From the NCBI GenBank assembly GCA_021796385.1, contig JAJYXQ010000068.1:1-43177 (forward strand): a stretch of 43,177 nt of DNA, given 5' to 3'. Below, piece after piece: positions 26,708 to 34,483 of the stretch. The position numbers and the translations under genes were made by a program. Numbering within the stretch: the first letter of the stretch is position 1; the number at the start of each line of letters is the position of its first letter. The notes beneath the pieces were generated by a model. It had not been told where the DNA came from, searched no databases, and saw only the letters and a program-made list of their open reading frames with translations. This DNA is from Thermoplasmata archaeon. Its GTDB lineage: Archaea; Thermoplasmatota; Thermoplasmata; Lutacidiplasmatales; UBA184.

Positions 26708-27108
26708 GGGATCCTGGGGAAGCGACCCTGGCCGGGGAAGAAAATGGTGGAGATGAGAGTTAGGCCAACTCATGGCCAGTTGGACGACTCCTGGAGGTCG
26801 GCTAGTGTGTAGTCGCTGGGAACTGAGACTCTGCGCAAGGCCTGCGGTTCGACTTCGTTCAAGGTGACTTTGAGTTCGTGGATGAACTAGACGAACGGGG
26901 CAGGGGACTTTCTGGAAGGTGTGGACCTCCCCGGAGGCAACGGATCTTAACGAGCATGGGGGTAGAGAGCTTCTGCGTTCGAAGGAAGGGAGCCAAGCAC
27001 CGGTACGCTTCGGATTCGAAGATCTGTTCCTTCGGCTGGCGACCCCAGGTCTCAGAATCCACGGGGTTGGACAAGGCGCGAAGGGAGGAACTTGACGTGA
27101 TCTCTCTA
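26708..27108. other. Gene-poor stretch between Fic and toxin-antitoxin genes
   Basis: I see no gene I can defend in these 400 bases. A short plus-strand frame (about 26830-27126) has an acidic, protein-like start (RFDFVQGDFEFVDELDERG) and may be a remnant, but it matches no family I know. A long minus-strand frame across it looks like chance. Confidence 0.4.
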
Positions 27109-27110
27109 TC

Positions 27111-27126
27111 CTATAGCACACTATAG
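27111..27126 (+). promoter_or_regulatory. TATA box within an inverted repeat before the antitoxin gene
   Basis: CTATAGCACACTATAG carries two CTATAG half-sites spaced by four bases. The first half lies about 20 bases before the ATG at 27134, so it doubles as the TATA box. A ribbon-helix-helix antitoxin bound here would block its own promoter. Confidence 0.5.
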
Positions 27127-27133
27127 AGGCCAC

Positions 27134-27349
27134 ATGACAGCCGGTGATTCCACAACGACAATCCAGCTTCACCAGAACACTCGGCGACTCCTGTATGCGC
27201 TTAAGGCCTCTGGGCAGAGTTACGAAGACCTGATCCTTGAGATGGCAGAAGATCACCATCCTCCAGAGCTCCTGGGCGAGCTGAAGAGTCGATTCTCGGT
27301 GCTCCCTGGCAAGACTGCAAGCGAGGTCTTTGCGCGAGCCCGTTTGTGA
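27134..27349 (+). CDS. Antitoxin, ribbon-helix-helix-like (DUF7557-type)
   Basis: This 71-residue protein begins with a strand-helix pattern, 'TTTIQLHQNTRRLLYALKAS', then 'SYEDLILEMAED', as in archaeal small RHH antitoxins paired with RelE-type toxins. It is followed by the toxin gene with overlapping GTGA codons (27346-27349). It would bind DNA with the N-terminal strand and neutralise the toxin with its C-terminus. Confidence 0.72.
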   Translation: MTAGDSTTTIQLHQNTRRLLYALKASGQSYEDLILEMAEDHHPPELLGELKSRFSVLPGKTASEVFARARL

Positions 27350-27690
27350 ACTACACCGTTTGTTTCATCGATGACGCCGAGGCAGAGTTCTTGCGCTTGC
27401 CTCGCAGCCTTCCTATCCGTTTCAAGAATCCTCTCCCATATCTGGAGCACAACCCCTTCGTCTCGTACCCCTTCCTTCCCGTGAAGCCTGTCGGGCCAAT
27501 CCCGGGTGCCTGGAGATTCCCGCTCGGGCCACATCGGGTCTTCTACAAGATAGATGGACAAACTGTATGGGCAGGCAAGATTTGGAAACGCCCACCAGCC
27601 TACGACAAGGCTCACCTTCGGCAGCTCGGCCGGCCTTCCGCGTATGAAGTCCAGAGCAATCGTGGCAAGGGTCAGACTTCCGACCCCTGA
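27346..27690 (+). CDS. RelE/ParE-family toxin
   Basis: This 114-residue protein has the fold pattern of RelE/ParE toxins: 'VCFIDDAEAEFLRLPRS' at the start, then 'PGAWRFPLGPHRVFYKIDGQ', in which the R-x-x-L-G-x-x-R-V-x-Y core is diagnostic, and a closing 'WAGKIWKRPPAYD' strand and basic patch. RelE toxins cleave mRNA on the ribosome. The start is GTG 27346 overlapping the antitoxin stop, so the two are coupled. The last 20 residues are extra and unstructured in appearance. Confidence 0.78.
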   Translation: MNYTVCFIDDAEAEFLRLPRSLPIRFKNPLPYLEHNPFVSYPFLPVKPVGPIPGAWRFPLGPHRVFYKIDGQTVWAGKIWKRPPAYDKAHLRQLGRPSAYEVQSNRGKGQTSDP

Positions 27691-27995
27691 GGAAGGCAGG
27701 AAGGTTCTCTCTCAACTGCGCCTCAGGGTAGAGGCACCCCCACACCAGAGGGAGCGTAGAGTGGGACTGATATAGAACGCAAAGCGGGGCGCAACCGAGA
27801 TCGGTCTTGAGTGCCCTCAACCCTATGGGGTCAGAAGGGACGGATTCTGATCGCCCGGAAGAGATACCCTTTGAGCGCCTACTTTCAAATCCTAATCCAG
27901 ACTTCAGCGACAGTTCTCCCTTGGTCTCGAACTTCACTCCGTCGGGTCCCCTTCTTAGAGCTGTCGCTCTCACTCCTAGACTTGGTGGGCCGGCG
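27691..27995. other. Convergent intergenic region, nothing recognised
   Basis: These 305 bases lie between the toxin gene and the 3' end of the giant surface protein gene. I see no gene, tRNA or strong terminator hairpin. Confidence 0.5.
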
Positions 27996-30900
27996 CTATT
28001 CCACCGCCACCTGCTCTGCTGCCCCGTCCGCGATGTTCTTCGAATCCCTGACGGAGTCAGTGTCGGTAGCGGTGTGGGCAATCAAAGGTGTGTGGTTGTT
28101 GGTAGTCATGTCTTTCCCCTTTCCCCCCTTCCGGGGCATCAAAAGGCTCAGGGCTGCGATGACGAGCGCCACCACGGCCAGTGCCAGGATCCCCCAGTCC
28201 AACCCGTTCGACAGTCCCGTGGCCGCCGGAGCGGGCCCCTTCGTCACCGTCACCGAGATGGCCGCAGAGCTTGTGTGTACACCCGCCCCATCGGTCACCG
28301 TCACCGACACGGTAGACACCCCCGTCACCGTCGGTGCGCACGTCACCGTCGGGGCGTCGACCGATGCGCACCCCTGGGGAAGCCCGATCCAACTGTAGCT
28401 CAGCGGGGAGGTCCCTCCGCTCACGCTCACCGTGAATGTCACGCTCTCCCCTACGGTCAATGTCGAGACGCTCACTACCACGGTGGGAGTCCCCAAGACC
28501 GGGGACGTCACTAACGACACCGGGCCAGTCGTCACCACCGCCCCGTTACTGTCCGTCACCATCACGCTCACCCATGCCGTTCCTGCAACGGCCGGGGCAC
28601 AAACGACCGATGCCTTGTTGGTCGGAGCGCACCCGTTGGGTAACCCGGTCCACTGGTAGCTCAGCCCACCCGAACCCCCTCCCACGGACACCGTCAGGTT
28701 CGTCACCTGACCAAGGTCCAGCACTCCCGGGGAGAGAGTCAGGCTTCCGGGGGATAGGCGGGGTGAAACGACCAGCTTCACCTCATTGCTCATCCCGGTC
28801 CCCCCATTCGCATCGGTCACGTTCACCGACACCGCGAAGGCCCCGGCCGTCACCGGGCTGCAGCTCAGCGTGGCACTGTTCCCCGACACGCATCCTGCGG
28901 GGAGCCCGCCCCACCCATAGGTCAACGGAAAACTCCCCCCGCTCACGGTCACAGCGAAGGTCACCGCCTGGCCGACATCGAGCGTCGACACCGAGGACGC
29001 CAGAGTGGGTGTCCCTAATGCTCGGGATACGCTCAAGGTCGTGGTCCCGGAGGTGACGGTCATTCCGTTTGAATCGGTGACTGTCACTGCGATCACATAG
29101 ATCCCGGGGTTCGTTGGGGTGCAGTTCACCGTGAGGGTATCCGCACTGACACACCCGGTCGGGAGTCCCGACCAGACGTAGGTGGAGGGGAGCCCCGTCC
29201 CGTTCGTCGCCGTTGTGGAAAGGTCCACGGGCTGTCCTACGTCCACCGATGATGAGGAGGCCATGGGAGTAGTGATCGTCGGATCGGCCGACACGGCCAA
29301 TACCACCGCAGTGCTCGTGAGGACCACCCCGTTCGAATCCGTCACCGTGACGGTCACCGCATAGGTCCCTCCCCCCACACTCGTGGGCATGCAGGTAACA
29401 ACAGCCGTGTTTCCCGACACGCACCCGATGGGCAACTTCGACCATGCATACGTGTAACTTCCCGAGCCTCCCACCACGGAGGATGAGAGCGTCACGGACT
29501 GTCCAACGTCTAGAGCCGACACCGATGAGGTCACTGTGGGAATCGATAAGGCGGCCGAGACCACCACCGTGGCGGTCCCGGAAGTGACCGTCATCCCGTT
29601 CGAGTCCGTGATGCTCGCCGAAACGATGTAGGACCCCGCCGCGGTCGGTCCGCAAGTGAGCGAGAGCACGTTCGCGCTAACGCATCCCGTCGGCAATCCC
29701 TGCCAAGTGACGGTCGAGGCAAGCCCCGTTCCGTTCGTCCCCGTCACGCTCAGGGTCACGTTCTCCCCCACGTCCAGCATGCCCCGGCTCGCTACCGGTG
29801 CACTGATCGTGGGATCCGCCGACACCACCACGCTCACAGTGGCGTTCGCACTCGCCCCGTTCGTGTCGTTCGTCCACACTTGGACCACATAGCTTCCAGG
29901 CGTCACCGGTGTGCAGCTCAGGGATGCGGTGTTCGAGGCAACGCATCCTCCCGGCAGACCTCTCCAGGCATACCCATACACTTGAGTACCACCCCTGATC
30001 GTTGCGCTCAGATCCACGACCTGACCCACGTCCAGCGCACTTCGGGAGACGGAGAGTGATGCGGTCCCCAGCCGTGGGGAGACCACGAGGCTGAGCGTTG
30101 GCGAGGATACTGTGTACCCATTCGAGTCGGTCATTGAGACCGAGATACTGTAGGTACCCGGGGAAGTGGGTGCACAGGAAAGGTTGAGTTTGTTCCCCGG
30201 TGCACATCCCGGTGGGAGTCCGCTCCAGGTGTAGGTGGAGGGGAGCCCCGTCCCGTTCGTCGCAGTGATGGAGAGGGAGGTGGATTGACCCACGTCCAGG
30301 GTCGATGAGGAGGCCGCGGGACCCGAGATGGTCGGGTCCGCTGAGACCGTGTAAGACAAGGAGGAGTCGACCGACGTGTAGTTGTTCGTGTCGGTCACGT
30401 TCACGCTTACCGTTCCCGCAGTGACCGGCGCGGTCGGCACACAGGCCAGCGTGTTGGTCGTGGAAGCGGTGCAGTCGAGACCCGACGGAGCGCCCCACTT
30501 ATAGGATGCGTAGACCCCCGTTCCACCCGTCGCCGAGGTGGAGAAGAGAATCGTCTGTCCGACATCGGCCGTGGCCCGTGTCGGCACCGGCACAGTGACC
30601 GATGGGTCCGGGTAGACCGTCACGGTCGTCGTGGTCCACACACTGTTGCCCATGGGGTCGGTCACCGTGAGAGTAACGGAATAGGTTCCCGGACTGTTCG
30701 CCGTGCACATCATCCCTGTGTTCGTCCATGTCGCGGCCAGAGCAGTGCATTGGAGCCCCGTCGCCGGAGTCACCTCCGCCGAGGTCGCCATTAGCACCGG
30801 ATTCCCTACGATCGCTGGTGTGGACAGTTGCAGAAGCTGACCCAGATCCAACGACAGCGTGGGTGCCGAGAGGGTTCGGACGGTCGTGGATATGACGCTC

Positions 30901-33170
30901 ACATTGCTCGAACCATAGTTCGCCACATACACATACCCGTTCCCGCTGTCATACCCCACGCCATTCGGATTGGTCCCGACTCCGACCGTCCCCACCACGC
31001 TCGTTCCCAAGATCACGCTCACATCGTTCGAACCATAGTTCGCCACATACACATACCCGTTCCCACTGTCATACCCCACGCCAAAGGGACCGGTCCCGAC
31101 ATTGATTGTCGCCACCACGCTCGTTCCCAAGATCACGCTCACATCGTTCGAACCATAGTTTGCCACATACACATCCCCGTTCCCACTGTCATACCCCACG
31201 GCAACGGGATAGCTCCCGACACCGACCGTTCCCACCACGCTTGTCCCGGAGATCAGACTCACGTTACTCGAACCCGAGTCCGCCACGTACACATCCCCGT
31301 TCGCGCTGTCATACCCCAGACCAATGGGACGAGACCCGACCCCGACCGTTCCCACCACGCTCGTCCCCGAGATCACGCTCACATTGCTCGAGCCCGAGTT
31401 TGCCACATACACATCCCCGTTCCCGCTGTCATATGCCAAGTCGGTGGGATTGGTTCCGACATTGACCGTTCCCACCACGCTCGTCCCCGAGATCACGCTC
31501 ACATTGCTCGAAAGTTCATTCGCCACGTAGACGTTCCCGTCCCCACTGTCATACGCCACTCCAATGGGACCAGTCCCAACATTGATTGTCGCTACCACAC
31601 TCGTCCCCGAGATCACGCTCACAGTGTTTGATTGAAGGTTCGCCACGTAAACGTACCCGTTCCCACTGTCATACCCAACGTCAGTGGGGTGGGTCCCAAC
31701 ATTGACTGTCGATACCACTGAGGGTACCGCACCCACCAGATTACCATCCAAGGAACCGACATCGAGGAAGGTGGAAATCACGTTCACAGTGTTCGAGCCC
31801 AAGTTCGCCACATACACATCCCCGTTCCCGCTGTCATACCCCACACCATTGGGACTGTTCCCGACACCGATCGTCGCCACCACCGTCGTCCCCGAGATCA
31901 CGCTCACATTGTTCGAAGCATAGTTCGTCACATACACATCCCCGTTGCCGCTGTCATACCCCACCTCAAAGGGATTGGTCCCCACTCCGACCGTCGCCAC
32001 CACGCTCGTCCCCGAGATCACACTCACCGAGTCTGAATTCTCATTCATGACGTATACTTCCGCATCAGCACTGTCATAACCGATTCCAGCGGGGCTACCC
32101 CCCACCGTTACCGTGGCCACCAACGTATTTGTTACCCCAGAGATCACGCTCACAGTAGACCCACTACCACCGTTGATATCAGAGACGTACACGTCACCAT
32201 TTGCGCTGTCGTAGGCAACACCGAAGGGACCGGTCCCAGACGGGACCGTCGCCACCACGCTCGTCCCCGAGATCACGCTCACATCGTTTGAACCATAGTT
32301 CGCCACATACACATCCCCGTTCCCGCTGTCATACGCCACGCCATGAGGCTCATTCCCGACACCGACCGTCGCCACCACGGTCGTCCCCGAGATCACGCTC
32401 ACATCGTTTGAATTGATGTTTGTCACATACACATCCCCGTTCCCGCTGTCATACGCCACCTCAAAGGGATTGGTCCCCACTCCGACCGTCGCCACCACCG
32501 TCGTCCCCGAGATCACGCTGACACTGCCTGGATTACATGGGGGAAGTCCTAAGCAATTCGAATCTACAAGGTAGATGTCTCCGTTTCCACTGTCATACGC
32601 AACCCCACGGGGGAATGCCCCCACCGTGACCGTCGCCGCTACATACCCGGGCTCATAAATGGGTGGGCTGGTCGTACTCGTTGCAGGTACCCTGGCTTCG
32701 GATAGCGATGACAGACCCGCGTCGGGATTGATCCCCACTCCTTCGTGGCTCCCGGTTAGCCCTGCCGTTGCTCCCGCCACCCCAGTCCCGGAAGCGGACG
32801 ACGGTACATCTGATGGTTCCCCGGTCGTTGTCAAGGTCGTCCCAACGGGATTCGATGTCCCGCTCCATACTTTCAGAACGGAGCTTCCCGACACAGACGC
32901 GTAAGGGGCCGGAAGGGATGTGGCTGGTGAGCGTATGCTTCCAGACGCCTCGGTGCCGACAGGGGAGACCGCAGGGGAGGAACCGTGGGTCACTCCGGAG
33001 ACCGTCCTTTGGGCATTCACAATAGCCCCTCCCACACTCCCTCCCGGACTGCCCACTATGGCCATCACGGGAAGCATCAAGAACAAGGCAAAGGCCAGAA
33101 CCGGCACGGAAGCGTTCGAGTGGAGTCGAAGTGATTGGCGGTGTTCGGTTGGGCCTTGGTGGGACTTCAT
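27996..33170 (-). CDS. Giant YVTN-propeller / Ig-like surface protein with C-terminal membrane anchor
   Basis: This complete 1724-residue protein is secreted and anchored. A hydrophobic signal region lies at about residues 24-41. A Ser/Thr-rich linker is followed by 14 YVTN blades (YDSGNGDVYVAN...VSVISGT, 40 residues each), with a 30-residue non-repeat insert between blades 7 and 8, so two seven-bladed propellers. Ten Ig/PKD-like domains follow. Domains 3-10 share 'LDVGQ', '(G/K)LPxGC' and a second Cys before a 'P' about 12-15 residues later, probably one disulfide each. A single span (GILALAVVALVIAALSLLM) comes after the tenth domain, then a basic patch and a cytoplasmic tail ending DSKNIADGAAEQVAVE. 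The role is probably adhesion or envelope structure. The ATG is about 28 bases after a TATA box. Confidence 0.92.
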   Translation of the reverse strand: MKSHQGPTEHRQSLRLHSNASVPVLAFALFLMLPVMAIVGSPGGSVGGAIVNAQRTVSGVTHGSSPAVSPVGTEASGSIRSPATSLPAPYASVSGSSVLKVWSGTSNPVGTTLTTTGEPSDVPSSASGTGVAGATAGLTGSHEGVGINPDAGLSSLSEARVPATSTTSPPIYEPGYVAATVTVGAFPRGVAYDSGNGDIYLVDSNCLGLPPCNPGSVSVISGTTVVATVGVGTNPFEVAYDSGNGDVYVTNINSNDVSVISGTTVVATVGVGNEPHGVAYDSGNGDVYVANYGSNDVSVISGTSVVATVPSGTGPFGVAYDSANGDVYVSDINGGSGSTVSVISGVTNTLVATVTVGGSPAGIGYDSADAEVYVMNENSDSVSVISGTSVVATVGVGTNPFEVGYDSGNGDVYVTNYASNNVSVISGTTVVATIGVGNSPNGVGYDSGNGDVYVANLGSNTVNVISTFLDVGSLDGNLVGAVPSVVSTVNVGTHPTDVGYDSGNGYVYVANLQSNTVSVISGTSVVATINVGTGPIGVAYDSGDGNVYVANELSSNVSVISGTSVVGTVNVGTNPTDLAYDSGNGDVYVANSGSSNVSVISGTSVVGTVGVGSRPIGLGYDSANGDVYVADSGSSNVSLISGTSVVGTVGVGSYPVAVGYDSGNGDVYVANYGSNDVSVILGTSVVATINVGTGPFGVGYDSGNGYVYVANYGSNDVSVILGTSVVGTVGVGTNPNGVGYDSGNGYVYVANYGSSNVSVISTTVRTLSAPTLSLDLGQLLQLSTPAIVGNPVLMATSAEVTPATGLQCTALAATWTNTGMMCTANSPGTYSVTLTVTDPMGNSVWTTTTVTVYPDPSVTVPVPTRATADVGQTILFSTSATGGTGVYASYKWGAPSGLDCTASTTNTLACVPTAPVTAGTVSVNVTDTNNYTSVDSSLSYTVSADPTISGPAASSSTLDVGQSTSLSITATNGTGLPSTYTWSGLPPGCAPGNKLNLSCAPTSPGTYSISVSMTDSNGYTVSSPTLSLVVSPRLGTASLSVSRSALDVGQVVDLSATIRGGTQVYGYAWRGLPGGCVASNTASLSCTPVTPGSYVVQVWTNDTNGASANATVSVVVSADPTISAPVASRGMLDVGENVTLSVTGTNGTGLASTVTWQGLPTGCVSANVLSLTCGPTAAGSYIVSASITDSNGMTVTSGTATVVVSAALSIPTVTSSVSALDVGQSVTLSSSVVGGSGSYTYAWSKLPIGCVSGNTAVVTCMPTSVGGGTYAVTVTVTDSNGVVLTSTAVVLAVSADPTITTPMASSSSVDVGQPVDLSTTATNGTGLPSTYVWSGLPTGCVSADTLTVNCTPTNPGIYVIAVTVTDSNGMTVTSGTTTLSVSRALGTPTLASSVSTLDVGQAVTFAVTVSGGSFPLTYGWGGLPAGCVSGNSATLSCSPVTAGAFAVSVNVTDANGGTGMSNEVKLVVSPRLSPGSLTLSPGVLDLGQVTNLTVSVGGGSGGLSYQWTGLPNGCAPTNKASVVCAPAVAGTAWVSVMVTDSNGAVVTTGPVSLVTSPVLGTPTVVVSVSTLTVGESVTFTVSVSGGTSPLSYSWIGLPQGCASVDAPTVTCAPTVTGVSTVSVTVTDGAGVHTSSAAISVTVTKGPAPAATGLSNGLDWGILALAVVALVIAALSLLMPRKGGKGKDMTTNNHTPLIAHTATDTDSVRDSKNIADGAAEQVAVE
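30890..32650 (-). repeat. 14 tandem 120-bp blade repeats, some nearly identical
   Basis: Between 30901 and about 31740 the unit length is exactly 120 bases over seven successive copies, and the copies at 30901, 31021 and 31141 differ at only a few positions. The remaining copies (31790-32640) are less regular. Very similar in-frame repeats point to recent duplication or gene conversion. Confidence 0.85.
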
Positions 33171-33190
33171 ACTTTCACCATTATACTCAC

Positions 33191-33203
33191 CTTTTATAAA
33201 TTG
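33191..33203 (-). promoter_or_regulatory. TATA box for the 1724-residue surface protein gene
   Basis: The minus strand reads CAATTTATAAAAG, centred about 27 bases before the ATG at 33170, the expected distance for a leaderless transcript. Confidence 0.65.
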
Positions 33204-33406
33204 ATTCTGAGAGAATCCTCCAAGCGAGGGCGGCCCGACACCCTGACCGGGACGTCCCCTATGGAGTCAAGCAAAAGGGTATCGAAGGAGCAGGTGAAAC
33301 CTCGGGCCGTTGCCTACTTGCGACTTCTCGATGGCGCCGTGTGCACACACCTGCCGATCACCTCCGTCGGTCTTTCTCATCCGAGTCCCTCGACTGCAGG
33401 TTTGCG

Positions 33407-34483
33407 CTATTCCACCGCCACCTGCGACGCCGCCCCATCCGCGATGTTCTTCGAATCTTGGACGCCGTCTCCGCGGGGAGGGTTACGCCTTCTCAGCAGG
33501 AGGATTACAGCCCCGGCCGCGGCAGCCGCCGCGATGACCCCGACCAAAATGTAACCATCGTAACCGGGCAATCCGACTATTCCAGTGGTCTGGTTGGTCT
33601 TGCCATTTGCGGTGGAACTCGTGAAGGTGATGGACTGGGAGGCTGCCACCCCATCCACCTTCACGGTCCCCGAAGATGGGCTTGCAATGAACGCGGTGCC
33701 ACCCTTGCAAGACCCGACATAGCAACTCACCTGCGGGAGTGAGAATGCGTAACTCCCATTGGTCTCCTGAAAGGTAATCGTACTGGTTGTGGAACTCTTG
33801 CTTGTCCCGTTGAGGGTCACGGACCAGTTGGTGCCGGTCGGTAGGCCCGTCTCGGTGAAGGTCACCGCATATGTGGCTCCAGAGCTCGCCTTGACAAAAG
33901 TGATGGATACGGTCTTGGCCGCGCCATTCACCGTCACACTGCCCGAGGAAGGTGTGACCGTGTATCCCGTCACCGCACCAACGGAGTAGGAGCAGGTCCC
34001 GTTCACCTCGGTAAAGGAGATGGTGCTTCCGGTGGAGGTGTGGCTCGTGGTACCCACCGTCACCGACCAGTTCGTGCCCGTGGGTAACCCCGACTCCGAG
34101 AAGACGAGGGAGTATTGGCCCGGAGGCAAGGCGGCGAATATGATGACCTTGCTCACTGCCACCCCGCTCACGGAGAATGCACCGGATGTGGGGGAGGCTG
34201 TGTACCCAGACACTACTCCGACATTGAACGAATAGCTCCCATTGAGTTCAGTGAAGATTATGCTCCCAGTGCCCGACTTCATGGACCCGTTCAGGGTCAC
34301 CGACCAAGATGTGCCGGAGGGAAGACCGCTCTCGCTGAAGGTCACTGCGTAGGTGCTCGGTGGGAGGGAGGTCTTCTTTAAGGTGATCGTGGAGGAGTTG
34401 GTAGCAGTCTCGCCGTTCAGGTGGGCTGTGACCGTGAGGTTGACCACACCCGCCGCCGAGTTCGCCGTGAAGAGCACCTGGGC
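33407..34483 (-). CDS. C-terminal part of an interrupted surface protein (after an in-frame TGA)
   Basis: This frame directly continues that of 34484-36796 after a TGA at 34484-34486; there is no frameshift. It begins mid-domain with the codons for AQVLFTANSAAG, the second half of an Ig-like domain, so it is not an independent gene (the GTG at 34477 is probably not a real start). Three repeats of the 'YAVTFSESGLPSGTSWSVTL' type follow, then a membrane span (GYILVGVIAAAAAAGAVILLL), a basic stop-transfer patch, and a tail ending DSKNIADGAASQVAVE. The tail is the same as in the protein at 27996-33170 except for one residue. About 358 residues. Confidence 0.82.
   Translation of the reverse strand, partial: AQVLFTANSAAGVVNLTVTAHLNGETATNSSTITLKKTSLPPSTYAVTFSESGLPSGTSWSVTLNGSMKSGTGSIIFTELNGSYSFNVGVVSGYTASPTSGAFSVSGVAVSKVIIFAALPPGQYSLVFSESGLPTGTNWSVTVGTTSHTSTGSTISFTEVNGTCSYSVGAVTGYTVTPSSGSVTVNGAAKTVSITFVKASSGATYAVTFTETGLPTGTNWSVTLNGTSKSSTTSTITFQETNGSYAFSLPQVSCYVGSCKGGTAFIASPSSGTVKVDGVAASQSITFTSSTANGKTNQTTGIVGLPGYDGYILVGVIAAAAAAGAVILLLRRRNPPRGDGVQDSKNIADGAASQVAVE

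Noticed and set aside
26456-27259. 267-residue minus-strand frame across the Fic end and the antitoxin start
   Set aside because: It crosses two recognisable genes and the promoter of one; the composition is Ser/Arg/Pro-rich as in chance frames.
30890-32650. Regular repeats as a possible CRISPR array
   Set aside because: The units are 120 bases, directly adjacent, in frame, and code for propeller blades; there are no spacers.
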